DNA of 64,000 nucleotides from Halomonas sp. 7T (lineage in GTDB: Bacteria; Pseudomonadota; Gammaproteobacteria; Pseudomonadales; Halomonadaceae): positions 2,976,001 through 3,040,000 of the forward strand of contig NZ_CP087112.1 in NCBI RefSeq assembly GCF_025643255.1, given 5' to 3'. Numbering within the stretch: the first letter of the stretch is position 1; each line of letters begins with the position of its first letter. Below are positions 1-8,944 of the stretch, one piece after another. The position numbers and the translations under genes were made by a program. Under the pieces are notes generated by a model. It was not told the DNA's origin, did no database searches, and worked only from the letters and a program-made list of their open reading frames with translations.

Positions 1-180
1 AAAATCTATAGAAAAGATGGTAAATTTTATAGTTACGTTATGCACCTTCATCATAAAGAAGCTTCGCGCCTCCATGAAAGTGCAAACTATTCAAAATTCC
101 AAATCTCTTTAGAAAAGGGAACGACTTATTGCAAATCTGGAATAAACATCATGTCAAAGGAAAGCAATGAACTTGTCTAA
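1..180 (+). CDS. C-terminal fragment of an unrecognised protein (5' end outside window)
   Basis: An open frame runs from base 1 to a TAA at 178-180 and gives 59 residues that begin KIYRKDGKFY and end SKESNELV. I do not recognise the family. The fragment is AT-rich like the two glycosyltransferase genes that follow, and its last 14 bases overlap the next start codon, which suggests translational coupling in one surface-polysaccharide operon. The operon membership is inferred from the overlap and composition; nothing in the fragment itself assigns a function. Confidence 0.6.
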   Translation, partial: KIYRKDGKFYSYVMHLHHKEASRLHESANYSKFQISLEKGTTYCKSGINIMSKESNELV

Positions 181-1156
181 ACGCATACAAAAGCCTAGAA
201 AAAATTTAGAGAAACTAAAACGCTACTACAAGTATGCGATATTGAAGCTCACACCTAAAACCTATCAAAAGAAAAAAATAATTCGACTTTTTGAATTATA
301 TTATAAAAAAGCAAACGCTCATGAAAGGAAAAATCTACTCCAAAGAGTAGGCTACTATAATAAGCTAGACAAAAAGTTTGAAATAAATAAAGAGCTGAGC
401 GCTTATCACGTCTTAAATATTAAAAAAACGGGCAGCTGGTTTTATCATTATGATTTAACGATACAGTCAGCTGCTTTTACAGAAAACTCATTATTTCACT
501 ACCTCCCTGGTGATGTGCAAACCATTCCTAACACACCAACCTTTGTTAAAAGCAGACCTATCTCTCAAGAAAACAAAAACTCTGTTTTATTGAAACTGAA
601 TACAATCAGGCATTTTAATTTTATAAAAGACCCTTTTCATTACGCTGAAAAAAAAGACTTACTAGTTTGGCGTGGAGCCTGTTATCAACCTCATCGTCGC
701 TATTTTATTGAAAACTTTCACTCGCACCCACTTTGCAATGTTGGCGATACAAGCAGAGACGCTGAACTGGGAAAAAAACCGTTCATGAGCATACAAGAAC
801 AGTTGACATATAAATTTATTTTAAGCATTGAAGGCAATGAGGTAGCCAGCAATCTAAAATGGATTATGTCGTCTAACTCTCTATGTTTTATGGTTAAACC
901 TAAATTTGAAACCTGGTTCATGGAAGGATTGCTCATTCCTAATTTCCACTATGTTGAATTAAAAGAAGACTATTCGAATCTTGACGAAAAAATTAATTTT
1001 TACTTAAAAAACGAAGACGCAGCAGTTAATATAATTAAAAATGCAAATAATTTCACCAAACAGTTTTTAGATCATGATCGTGAGAACTTAATATCTCACT
1101 TAGTAATCCAGAAATATTTTTTAATGAGTGACCAATATATACAAGAACCACTATAA
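167..1156 (+). CDS. GT90 (CAP10/LPS-modifying) family glycosyltransferase-like protein
   Basis: The 329-residue product has the pattern of GT90/CAP10-like transferases, which add sugars to lipopolysaccharide or capsule. It carries a KDLLVWRGACYQPHRRYF segment near residues 163-180 (the family's 'WRG' block), then an FxLSIEGNEVASNLKW block near 215-230 where the nucleotide-sugar site is expected, and a WFMEGLLIPNFHYV block near 250. It is expected to act at the cytoplasmic face of the membrane. The ATG at 167 is preceded by AAGGAAAG and overlaps the upstream frame. The DNA is strongly AT-rich compared with genes after 1956, consistent with horizontal acquisition of an O-antigen or outer-core cluster. 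Donor and acceptor cannot be read from the sequence. Confidence 0.75.
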   Translation: MNLSKRIQKPRKNLEKLKRYYKYAILKLTPKTYQKKKIIRLFELYYKKANAHERKNLLQRVGYYNKLDKKFEINKELSAYHVLNIKKTGSWFYHYDLTIQSAAFTENSLFHYLPGDVQTIPNTPTFVKSRPISQENKNSVLLKLNTIRHFNFIKDPFHYAEKKDLLVWRGACYQPHRRYFIENFHSHPLCNVGDTSRDAELGKKPFMSIQEQLTYKFILSIEGNEVASNLKWIMSSNSLCFMVKPKFETWFMEGLLIPNFHYVELKEDYSNLDEKINFYLKNEDAAVNIIKNANNFTKQFLDHDRENLISHLVIQKYFLMSDQYIQEPL

Positions 1157-1219
1157 AATATACCCGCACTCTTTCTATATTTACTCTAAATAAAACATTA
1201 TTTTTAAAAGAGAAAAAAG

Positions 1220-1924
1220 ATGCTTAGTGAAACAGATATGAAAAAAGAAATAGATATATATGTAATAACAACAGGAGATGAACAAAGATCAAAAAGGATT
1301 GAAAAATCATTAGAAACAATTAATTTTAACTATGTGTACTCTGATAGCATTGATGATCTCAATGTTTTAGCTAAGGAGTATAGGAAAAAGTCGCATAAAT
1401 TTAGGCAGAAAGCCATCATGGCTGGAGAAGTCGGTGCATTCAAAACACATGCGGCCGCATGGGAAAAAATCATCCAATCGAATAAACCATCAATAATACT
1501 TGAAGATAATATTCATTTTATTAAAGACCCAAAAAAATTATTTAATCAAGACATTATTAATCAAATTGAGAGCTGTGGCCTCATCTCATTCACCGACTTT
1601 GCATATAAAAAGCTTCCATATCAGCCATCTTTAATATCTTCAATAAACGAGAAAAAACCTTTACCTATTGTATGTTATGGAATAACGCCAGAAAGAGCTT
1701 TTAATCTAATATCTGCAATGAAAAAAACAGCCTATGTTATGCCTGTTGATAAATGGTTATCAATACCCAAGCTATGTGGTTGTTATGCTTTTGTTAGCCA
1801 TATAACTATTGCAAAAAGAGACCCATTACTTACCAGCATTGCCAATAAAAAGAAAGGTAAGAAAGCAAAAAACCCGATCTGTGTACTTTACTGGGCTTTC
1901 AATAAAATAAAATATAGGTATTAA
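1220..1924 (+). CDS. GT25 family glycosyltransferase (LPS biosynthesis)
   Basis: The 234-residue product matches the GT25 (LgtB/LpsA-like) architecture. It has an N-terminal IDIYVITTGDEQRSKRIEKS strand-helix, a GEVGAFKTHAAAWEKI block at about residues 68-83 that corresponds to the family's 'GExGCxxSHxxxW' motif, and ILEDN at 92-96 in place of the usual LEDD acidic motif. The family transfers galactose or glucose onto lipooligosaccharide. An in-frame ATG at 1238 (MKKEIDIYV) is an alternative start; 1220 has AGAGAAAAAAG directly upstream. The gene is AT-rich like its neighbour and is probably in the same operon. The final acidic residue of the motif is Asn, so whether metal binding is intact is uncertain. 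Confidence 0.8.
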   Translation: MLSETDMKKEIDIYVITTGDEQRSKRIEKSLETINFNYVYSDSIDDLNVLAKEYRKKSHKFRQKAIMAGEVGAFKTHAAAWEKIIQSNKPSIILEDNIHFIKDPKKLFNQDIINQIESCGLISFTDFAYKKLPYQPSLISSINEKKPLPIVCYGITPERAFNLISAMKKTAYVMPVDKWLSIPKLCGCYAFVSHITIAKRDPLLTSIANKKKGKKAKNPICVLYWAFNKIKYRY

Positions 1925-1955
1925 AAAAGAATATTTATAGATGAGCATTTAACAT

Positions 1956-3605
1956 ATGACACGGCTATCAATACCAAAAGTTACCCCATGGCTACCTCTG
2001 TTAATTACTGGAGTCTGCCTGGGCTATTCTACTACGGTAATAACCCGCCTCCCCTGGTGGGCACTGTTTTTTATTGCCGCCACCTGGGTTGGCGTGGGGC
2101 TGAAGCTGCGCTGGGGGCGGCCTGCCAATGCCCGCTACCGGAAAGTATGGCCTTGGTCGCTGTTGCCGATCAGCTTGCTGGGTATCTATGTCTATTTAGC
2201 CGATAGTTTTGGCAATGTTGACCTTGGCGCGGTGTTTTTTCATCTTCAGGCAGGCATGGCAGAGCACGGAGGGGCAGGGAAAATGCTGCTAGCGCTCACT
2301 TATGTCCTAACCGTGTCGGCTGTGCTGGCATCGGTCACATGGCTGTCACGCCATGACCAGCGTTGGCGGTTAAGCGAACGTTTTTTTGCGATTGCCCTGC
2401 TGGCGGCCAACCCACTGCTCTATGGCATCGGCCAGCGCAGTGCCGCGATTGTGACTGACGATGGTGCTTGGTTAGACCGCCGCTACATCGAACCGCCTAA
2501 CACTGAGCTGGCCGACCCGCCTAATTTATTGCTTCTCTATTTAGAGAGCATTGAGCGCACCTATGCCAATGAAGCATTTAGCGAGGCATATGCTGATCTT
2601 AGTGCATTAGGAGAAGGAGGCGCTGTTTTCGAAGGCGTCCGGCAGATGGAAAACACTGGTTGGACGATGGCAGGTATGATTGCCAGCCAGTGCGGCGTGC
2701 CGCTGATGCCTGCGGGGCTACTCCACGATAGTCAGTTTGAACCGCTCTCCAAGGTGGTACCGGGCGTTGACTGTTTGGGGGATGTACTGGCTAAGCGGGG
2801 CTATCGGCTCAGCTTTTTAGGTGGCGCCAGCACGCAGTTTGCGGGCAAAGGGCTTTTCTATCGGGGCCATCAGTTCAGTACCGTGAAGGGTAAAGAGGAG
2901 CTGATGCCTGAACTCGAGGATCCCGATTATATAAACAGTTGGGGGCTTTACGACGATACGCTCTATGACGTTACCGCCAGCGAAGTACGCCGCCTGCACG
3001 AAGAAGACGACGGCCCGTGGGCGGTGGTGAACCTGAGTATCGCCGGTCACGCTCCCAGCGGTTTCCCGTCCCAAACCTGCCTGAACCGCCAGGGCGAGTT
3101 CGATGGTCAGGATATTCTCTACTCCGTGGAGTGTTCTGCGCGGTTAGCCCGAGACTTTATCGAACGTCTAGCAGCAGAAGGCCTGCTGGATAATACGCTC
3201 ATCGTCGTGCTCAGCGACCACCTGACGATGCGAGTATCAGTATGGGATCAGCTTATCGCACTAGATCGTGATAACACGTTCATCATGCTTGGCGATGGCA
3301 TCAGTCCGCAACGGGTGCAGCGGAGTGCCACCATGTTAGACGTATTCCCCACGATTCTGGACGCCATGGGGTTAACGTTGAACGAGAACCGCGCTGGATT
3401 AGGCGCTTCCTTGCTCAGCAGTCAGCCCACGCTGGTCGAAACTCATGGGCTAGAGACGCTGAATGAGCGATTACGCGAAGAGACCGCTCTTCAGCAACGG
3501 CTTTGGGAAGGGCTGGCCCCACAGCGGCGTGAACAAGAAGCGACCGCTGAGCAGGTCACCGAGACGCCTACTGACCAGGCCAACGAAATAGAGATTATGC
3601 GCTAA
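1956..3605 (+). CDS. opgB: OpgB-like phosphoglycerol transferase (sulfatase/LTA synthase superfamily)
   Basis: The 549-residue protein has about four hydrophobic segments in the first 155 residues, followed by a periplasmic alkaline-phosphatase-fold domain. It resembles E. coli OpgB/MdoB, which moves phosphoglycerol from phosphatidylglycerol to osmoregulated periplasmic glucans. Matching blocks are LLLYLESIERTY (near 191-203, metal-ligand Glu), NTGWTMAGMIASQCG (near 233-247, with the presumed nucleophilic Thr) and VVLSDHLTM (near 417-425, metal-binding Asp-His). The C-terminus has a Glu/Thr-rich tail. Base composition becomes GC-rich exactly at this gene. Its last 11 bases overlap the 3' end of convergent waaF. 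The glucan substrate is inferred from the family; no opgGH genes are in the window. Confidence 0.72.
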   Translation: MTRLSIPKVTPWLPLLITGVCLGYSTTVITRLPWWALFFIAATWVGVGLKLRWGRPANARYRKVWPWSLLPISLLGIYVYLADSFGNVDLGAVFFHLQAGMAEHGGAGKMLLALTYVLTVSAVLASVTWLSRHDQRWRLSERFFAIALLAANPLLYGIGQRSAAIVTDDGAWLDRRYIEPPNTELADPPNLLLLYLESIERTYANEAFSEAYADLSALGEGGAVFEGVRQMENTGWTMAGMIASQCGVPLMPAGLLHDSQFEPLSKVVPGVDCLGDVLAKRGYRLSFLGGASTQFAGKGLFYRGHQFSTVKGKEELMPELEDPDYINSWGLYDDTLYDVTASEVRRLHEEDDGPWAVVNLSIAGHAPSGFPSQTCLNRQGEFDGQDILYSVECSARLARDFIERLAAEGLLDNTLIVVLSDHLTMRVSVWDQLIALDRDNTFIMLGDGISPQRVQRSATMLDVFPTILDAMGLTLNENRAGLGASLLSSQPTLVETHGLETLNERLREETALQQRLWEGLAPQRREQEATAEQVTETPTDQANEIEIMR

Positions 3606-4641
3606 CAATAACGCCGTGCGCGTTCTGCCCATCAGCGCGCATGGCTTGATAAACGCGTTCTACGCCTAATTCGTTCAAGCAGTTTGTGTGTCCCAGAGGG
3701 CACGTTCGCTTAAAGCATGGCGAACAGGAGAGCCCTAAATAGTGGATAACGGCATTATCGGTGAGCGGTGGCGTATAGACAGGTGAGGAGGAGCCATAAA
3801 GTGCGTGAATGCGCACGCCTACAGCGGCCGCTACGTGCATCAATCCAGAATCGTTCGTGACCACTTGGCGGCAGTCAGCAAGTAAGTCTACCGCGTCCGC
3901 CAACTGCGTTTTGCCACATAAATTATGCGCATGGGGCAGTCCCTTTACGATGGTCTGCCCTGCCGCATGATCCTTCGCTCCGCCCAGCACCCGTACTTCA
4001 TAGCCATCTTTGACCAGCTTTTCTGAAAGTTGGTGAAAGTACGCCAGCGGCCACTGCTTGGCGGGGCCATACTCTGCGCCGGGCATCATACCAATCGCGG
4101 GTCGAGACGAAAGTGCATGGCTAAGACGCAAATTTACTAGGTTATCTCGATCGATAGTGAGACGCGGCGTAGGAATTGAGAACTGGCCGGTTTGCGCCTC
4201 TTCCAGTGGCAAGCCTAGGGAGACAAACCGTTTGACCGTCTGATCCAATATCTGCTTGTCTAGTTTACGGCGCTCTTTAAGCAGGCCATAGCGATGCTCG
4301 CCTAAAAAGCCCACACGCTCTGGAATGCGGGCCATAAAGGGTACCAGCGCCGCCTTCCAGGAGCGCGGCAGCACAATGGCGCGATCAAAACGCCCGCGCA
4401 GTCTCGCCGCAAGCTCGCGGCGGCTAGCAAGGCCGAACTCCCCGTGGCCTACCGCCAGCGGCAATACTTCATCCACTTGCGGCATACGTTCAAGAATGGG
4501 CTGGGACCAGGCGGGCGCCACCACGCCCAGCGTGGCACCCGGGTAGCGCGCTTTTAAGGTCATAAACAGGCTCTGAGCCATGACCATATCGCCTACCCAG
4601 GAGGGGCCAACTACCAGCAGTCGCTTGGCAGAATTAGCCAT
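3595..4641 (-). CDS. waaF: ADP-heptose:LPS heptosyltransferase II
   Basis: WaaF adds the second L-glycero-D-manno-heptose to the LPS inner core at the cytoplasmic membrane. The 348-residue length is typical for this GT9 enzyme. It opens with [20 protein letters not shown] (acceptor-domain motif), has [12 protein letters not shown] in the middle (the family's PGAEFGPAKRWP block) and [14 protein letters not shown] in the C-terminal donor domain. It overlaps the upstream hldD stop by 8 bp, so the enzyme that makes ADP-heptose and the one that uses it are coupled in one minus-strand operon. gmhB, another step of the same pathway, lies at 9.75 kb. Confidence 0.93.
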   Translation of the reverse strand: MANSAKRLLVVGPSWVGDMVMAQSLFMTLKARYPGATLGVVAPAWSQPILERMPQVDEVLPLAVGHGEFGLASRRELAARLRGRFDRAIVLPRSWKAALVPFMARIPERVGFLGEHRYGLLKERRKLDKQILDQTVKRFVSLGLPLEEAQTGQFSIPTPRLTIDRDNLVNLRLSHALSSRPAIGMMPGAEYGPAKQWPLAYFHQLSEKLVKDGYEVRVLGGAKDHAAGQTIVKGLPHAHNLCGKTQLADAVDLLADCRQVVTNDSGLMHVAAAVGVRIHALYGSSSPVYTPPLTDNAVIHYLGLSCSPCFKRTCPLGHTNCLNELGVERVYQAMRADGQNAHGVIVSA

Positions 4642-5590
4642 TTAGCCACTCCAAGTACGCCTTAACGCCCTGGGCGACGGTTTTAAATTCCACATTGCAG
4701 CCAGACGCCCGCAAGTTGCTAATATCGGCCCGGGTATAGCTCTGGTAGCGCCCTTTCAGCTCTTGAGGGAAAGGAATGTAATCAATCTCCCCTTGGCCAT
4801 AAAAGTCGATGACCGCTTCGCCAATGGCCTTGAACGGCTCAGCACGGCCTGTGCCCAGATTGAAAATGCCCGACGCGCTGGGGTTATCCAGGAACCAGAG
4901 ATTCACATCGACCACATCGCCCACGTAGACAAAATCACGGCTCTGCATGCCCGCCTCGTAGCCGCCGTAAGCCCCGAACAGCTTCAGCGTTTCGCCATTA
5001 CGGATCTGCAGGTGGTTGTGATACGCCACGCTAGCCATTTTGCCTTTATGCTGCTCCCGTGGCCCGTAGACGTTGAAGTAGCGGAAACCGACCACCTGGG
5101 TGGTTAACTCACTCCAGCGCGAGCGCACGTGCTGATCAAACAGCAGCTTAGAGTAACCATAAACGTTCAGCGGCTTTTCATGCTCAGGCGCTTCCTTGAA
5201 CACCTCGCTACCCCCGTAGGTAGCCGCCGACGAGGCATACAGGAAAGGGATGCCCAGCTTTTCGCAGTAATTGAGCAGCACTTTGGAGTACTCGAAATTA
5301 TTCTCCATCATGTAGTGCCCGTCCCACTCGGTGGTGTCTGAACAGGCCCCTTCATGGAAAATCGCATCGATGGTCGGTAGGTCGACCGTCTCACCGCGCA
5401 ATGCTGCTTTAACGCGAGAAATAAAATCTTCTTTATCCAGGTAGTCAGCCAGCGTGCAATCCGCCAAATTGACAAACTTAGTGCCATCGCGAAGGTCATC
5501 GACCACCATCACATCATCACGGCCACGAGCATTCAGCGCTTTGACAATATTGGCGCCGATAAACCCGGCACCGCCTGTTACAACGATCAT
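4634..5590 (-). CDS. hldD: ADP-L-glycero-D-manno-heptose 6-epimerase
   Basis: HldD converts ADP-D-glycero-D-manno-heptose to the L-glycero form used by WaaF. The product is an extended SDR enzyme of 318 residues. [19 protein letters not shown] at the N-terminus is the NADP-binding Rossmann loop, followed by a serine-rich SSAATYGG strand and [10 protein letters not shown] with the catalytic Tyr-Lys. I place the start at the ATG at 5590 because it matches the E. coli N-terminus and is preceded by AAGGAGAACGAG; the frame stays open 17 codons further upstream. It is divergent from glyQ across a short shared promoter region and overlaps waaF. Confidence 0.94.
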   Translation of the reverse strand: MIVVTGGAGFIGANIVKALNARGRDDVMVVDDLRDGTKFVNLADCTLADYLDKEDFISRVKAALRGETVDLPTIDAIFHEGACSDTTEWDGHYMMENNFEYSKVLLNYCEKLGIPFLYASSAATYGGSEVFKEAPEHEKPLNVYGYSKLLFDQHVRSRWSELTTQVVGFRYFNVYGPREQHKGKMASVAYHNHLQIRNGETLKLFGAYGGYEAGMQSRDFVYVGDVVDVNLWFLDNPSASGIFNLGTGRAEPFKAIGEAVIDFYGQGEIDYIPFPQELKGRYQSYTRADISNLRASGCNVEFKTVAQGVKAYLEWLNG

Positions 5591-5654
5591 CTCGTTCTCC
5601 TTACCAAAAGCGGCTCTTTGGCTATCGTGCCTATAACCCATCTGCCTGTGATTG

Positions 5655-5660
5655 TATACT
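5655..5660 (+). promoter_or_regulatory. candidate -10 element for glyQS
   Basis: TATACT lies 40 bp before the chosen glyQ start. No convincing -35 is visible at 17 bp. Transcription from here would begin near 5667, leaving the ATG at 5670 almost leaderless and favouring the ATG at 5700 as the true glyQ start. Confidence 0.3.
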
Positions 5661-5699
5661 TGACGGCTTATGAATTCATGGCCAACGGTGCTTTCCGCG

Positions 5700-6671
5700 A
5701 TGAGTGTTTCGACAAACCAATCGACACCCGATGTGTCGACCTTTCAAGGCTTGATCCTTGCTCTGCAACAGTACTGGGCAGAACAGGGCTGTGTCATCCT
5801 TCAACCCCTCGATATGGAAGTCGGCGCGGGCACCTTCCACCCCGCCACCTTCCTGCGGGCGATTGGCCCAGAAACCTGGAACGCGGCCTACGTGCAGCCT
5901 TCCCGCCGCCCAACCGACGGCCGCTATGGCGAAAACCCCAATCGCCTGCAGCACTACTACCAGTTTCAGGTGGTGATGAAGCCCTCCCCCAGCAACCTGC
6001 AGGATCTTTACCTGGGTTCACTAAAACGCCTAGGGCTTGATCCGCTGATTCACGACGTGCGCTTCGTAGAAGATAACTGGGAATCCCCTACCCTAGGAGC
6101 CTGGGGTCTTGGCTGGGAAGTATGGCTCAATGGCATGGAAGTGACTCAATTTACCTACTTCCAGCAGGCCGGCGGCATCGAGTGCTATCCCGTCACCGGC
6201 GAGCTGACCTACGGGCTTGAGCGTATTGCGATGTACCTGCAGAACGTCGACAGCGTGTATGACCTAGTCTGGGCCATCGCGCCGGATGGCAGCAAAGTTA
6301 GTTACGGCGATGTCTACCTGCAAAATGAGCGTGAGCAGTCCGCGTATAACTTTGAGCACGCGGATGTGGATCAGCTCTTCGCCGCGTTTGATCATCAGGA
6401 AAAAGAGTGCAGCAAACTGCTGGCCGCTAGCCTGCCGCTGCCCGCCTACGAGCAAGTGCTCAAGGCGTCTCACACATTTAACCTACTGGATGCCCGCCAC
6501 GCAATCTCTGTCACGGAACGCCAGCGCTTCATCCTGCGCGTGCGCACCATGGCGCGTGACGTAGCAACCGCCTACTTCGAGTCTCGTAAAGCAGCAGGAT
6601 TCCCTATGGCCCCCGAGGCCCTGCGCCGCGAACTGTTGCAAGAACCACTCGCCGACCAGGGAGACGCATAA
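5700..6671 (+). CDS. glyQ: glycine--tRNA ligase alpha subunit
   Basis: GlyQ is the catalytic subunit of the alpha2beta2 bacterial glycyl-tRNA synthetase, a class II enzyme. The product is almost collinear with E. coli Gly[19 protein letters not shown], then [19 protein letters not shown], then [20 protein letters not shown], then [21 protein letters not shown] use the ATG at 5700 (MSVSTNQ), because residues before it have no counterpart in the family; an in-frame ATG at 5670 would add ten. Neither start has a strong ribosome site. The stop TAA overlaps the glyS ATG by one base (TAATG), which couples the two subunits. Confidence 0.96.
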   Translation: MSVSTNQSTPDVSTFQGLILALQQYWAEQGCVILQPLDMEVGAGTFHPATFLRAIGPETWNAAYVQPSRRPTDGRYGENPNRLQHYYQFQVVMKPSPSNLQDLYLGSLKRLGLDPLIHDVRFVEDNWESPTLGAWGLGWEVWLNGMEVTQFTYFQQAGGIECYPVTGELTYGLERIAMYLQNVDSVYDLVWAIAPDGSKVSYGDVYLQNEREQSAYNFEHADVDQLFAAFDHQEKECSKLLAASLPLPAYEQVLKASHTFNLLDARHAISVTERQRFILRVRTMARDVATAYFESRKAAGFPMAPEALRRELLQEPLADQGDA

Positions 6672-8737
6672 TGGCTGTTGATACGCTTTTATTAGAATTA
6701 GGCGCAGAAGAGCTTCCCCCCACCGCACTGGACGCACTCTCTGATGCGTTTGCTGCGGGCATTGAAAAAGGTCTGCAAGATGCCGAGATTCCGTTCGAAA
6801 CCGTGGTCGCCTACGCCACACCACGCCGTTTAGCGGTGCAGGTGACCGGGCTCGCTGACAAGCAGCCAGACCGTGAAGTAGAACGCCGAGGTCCCGCCCT
6901 GGCCGCTGCGTTTAAAGATGGCGCCCCCACCAAAGCAGCAGAAGGCTTTGCCCGCTCCTGCGGTGTCAGCGTGGATGAGCTGATTCACCTGGAAACCGAC
7001 AAAGGTACTTGGCTAGGTTTTCAGGAGCAGCAGCAAGGCGAAAGCGTTCAAGCGCTGCTGCCAGAAATGATTCGCAAAACGCTACAGTCGCTGCCCGTGC
7101 CCAAGAACATGCGCTGGGGCGCATCACGCGTTGAGTTTTCCCGCCCGGTGCACTGGCTCGTCGCCCTATATGGCAGCGATGTGATTGCTGCTGAAGCGTT
7201 GGGTCTAGAGGCTAGCCGCACTACCTATGGCCACCGCTTCCACGCACCGGATGCGATTCAGCTTGAGCACGCTGATGATTATCTAGCCGCGCTTGAGAAC
7301 GCCTATGTACTGGCAGAGCGTCAGCGTCGCCGGGAACGCATTCGTGAGCAGGTGTTAGCAGAAGCCGAGGTGCAGGAAGCCAACGCAGTCATCGATGAAG
7401 ACCTGCTGGTAGAGGTCAGCGGTTTGGTAGAGTGGCCCGTTGCGCTCACCGGCAGCTTCGACGAGCGCTTTTTGGAAGTACCGGCGGAGTGTCTGATCTC
7501 TTCCATGAAGGCCAACCAGAAGTACTTCCACTTGCTGGATGACCAAGGCAAGTTGAAACCGCTGTTTATCACTATCTCGAACATTGAAAGCCAAGACCCC
7601 GAGCAGGTAATTTCTGGTAACGAAAAGGTCATTCGTCCGCGCCTAGCGGATGCGGCGTTCTTCTATGATACCGACCGCAAACAGACGCTGGCCTCGCGTA
7701 TTTCCCAGTTGGAAAGCGTGGTATTCCAGCAGCAGCTGGGCACGTTAGCGGATAAAGCTCGCCGCAGCACGGCCATTGCGACGTTCATTGCCGAACGCAT
7801 TCACGGCGATGTAGCCCACGCGCAGCGAGCCGTGGCCCTGGCTAAGTGTGACCTCGTCACTGAGATGGTGCTCGAATTCCCCGAACTGCAGGGCATTATG
7901 GGTCGCTACTACGCCGAGCAAGATGGCGAGCCTGCTGACGTTGCCCAGGCGCTAGAAGAGCAGTACCTGCCCCGCTTTGCCAGCGATGCCATTCCCCAAA
8001 GCCTGACCGGCCAAGCGCTGGCTCTGGCAGATCGTTTGGACACCCTGGTGGGCATCTTCGGTATTGGCCAACGCCCCACGGGGGCGAAAGACCCCTTCGC
8101 CCTGCGCCGCGCCTCCATTGGTGTGCTGAATATTCTGGTAAAAGGCGAGCTGAACCTCGACCTGCGTGAACTGCTGCAGGTGGCCGCTGACCAGCACCAG
8201 AACCTGCCGAAAGCCGACGGCCTGGTCGAAGACGTGCTGACGTACATGCTCGATCGCTTCCGCGCCTGGGGTCAAGATGAGGGCATTTCTGCTGAAATGT
8301 ACCTTGCGGTTCGCGCTCGCCCGGTGACCAAGCCGCTAGATTTTGCGCGTCGCTTACGTGCCGTCAAAGCCTTTGCTCAACGTGAAGAGGCCGCTGCGTT
8401 GGCCGCTGCTAACAAGCGCGTCTCCAATATCCTGAGTAAACAGGAGCATGACGGCAGCACACAGGTGGAGACTTCGCTTCTCCAAGAATCGGCCGAAAAA
8501 GCACTGTTCGAAGCGGTCACGACCAGCCAGCAGCAGGTAGCTCCTCTATTCGCAGCAGGTGATTACCAGCAGGCACTAGATGCTTTGGCAACGCTACGTG
8601 AACCGGTAGACGCATTCTTTGATCAGGTGATGGTAATGGCAGATGACGATACTATTCGTCGCAACCGCCTCGCATTACTGGCCAGCCTGCAGGCGCTGTT
8701 CCTGGAAGTGGCTGATATTTCTCAGCTGCCTCAGTAA
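6671..8737 (+). CDS. glyS: glycine--tRNA ligase beta subunit
   Basis: GlyS provides tRNA binding for the heterotetrameric synthetase. The 688-residue product begins TLLLELGAEELPPTALDAL, the standard N-terminus, and contains VEFSRPVHWLVALYG, the SMKANQKYFHLLD segment of the B3/4-like region, and a C-terminal DALR-type anticodon domain (about residues 575-680) with VDAFFDQVMVMADD. Length equals the E. coli protein (689). It is translated from a TAATG junction with glyQ and followed by a strong terminator. Confidence 0.97.
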   Translation: MAVDTLLLELGAEELPPTALDALSDAFAAGIEKGLQDAEIPFETVVAYATPRRLAVQVTGLADKQPDREVERRGPALAAAFKDGAPTKAAEGFARSCGVSVDELIHLETDKGTWLGFQEQQQGESVQALLPEMIRKTLQSLPVPKNMRWGASRVEFSRPVHWLVALYGSDVIAAEALGLEASRTTYGHRFHAPDAIQLEHADDYLAALENAYVLAERQRRRERIREQVLAEAEVQEANAVIDEDLLVEVSGLVEWPVALTGSFDERFLEVPAECLISSMKANQKYFHLLDDQGKLKPLFITISNIESQDPEQVISGNEKVIRPRLADAAFFYDTDRKQTLASRISQLESVVFQQQLGTLADKARRSTAIATFIAERIHGDVAHAQRAVALAKCDLVTEMVLEFPELQGIMGRYYAEQDGEPADVAQALEEQYLPRFASDAIPQSLTGQALALADRLDTLVGIFGIGQRPTGAKDPFALRRASIGVLNILVKGELNLDLRELLQVAADQHQNLPKADGLVEDVLTYMLDRFRAWGQDEGISAEMYLAVRARPVTKPLDFARRLRAVKAFAQREEAAALAAANKRVSNILSKQEHDGSTQVETSLLQESAEKALFEAVTTSQQQVAPLFAAGDYQQALDALATLREPVDAFFDQVMVMADDDTIRRNRLALLASLQALFLEVADISQLPQ

Positions 8738-8757
8738 CGCGGCTTAGCCTTTCAAAA

Positions 8758-8830
8758 GCGCCTTATCATGCTCTTAAGGCGCAACCGTTAGCTCAGCTCG
8801 TAGCCCGGCTTTTTAAAGCCGGGCTTTTTG
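8758..8830 (+). terminator. hairpin pair ending glyQS
   Basis: Two hairpins follow glyS. The first (8758-8782, GCGCCTTA/TTAAGGCGC) has no T-run. The second (8802-8825, AGCCCGGCTTT/AAAGCCGGGCT) is followed by TTTT, a classic rho-independent terminator. Confidence 0.9.
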
Positions 8831-8841
8831 TTGCGCTGTGA

Positions 8842-8857
8842 TGTTTCACGTGAAACA
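8842..8857. other. parS centromere site 1
   Basis: TGTTTCACGTGAAACA is a perfect 16-bp palindrome identical to the canonical bacterial parS sequence bound by ParB. It lies in the intergenic region just behind the glyQS terminator. It is one of four identical copies in this window, within 28-34 kb of parA and parB. Confidence 0.95.
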
Positions 8858-8944
8858 ACAATGTAAAATAAATGAAATATTTTCAGTTCTCGCCACGCTT
8901 TAACAACATACGCATTGGCAATTTACTCGCCAAGGAGTTGGCTT

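Noticed and set aside
5618-6040. Alternative plus-strand frame over the glyQ start
   Set aside because: It is an out-of-frame shadow of glyQ with low-complexity translation.
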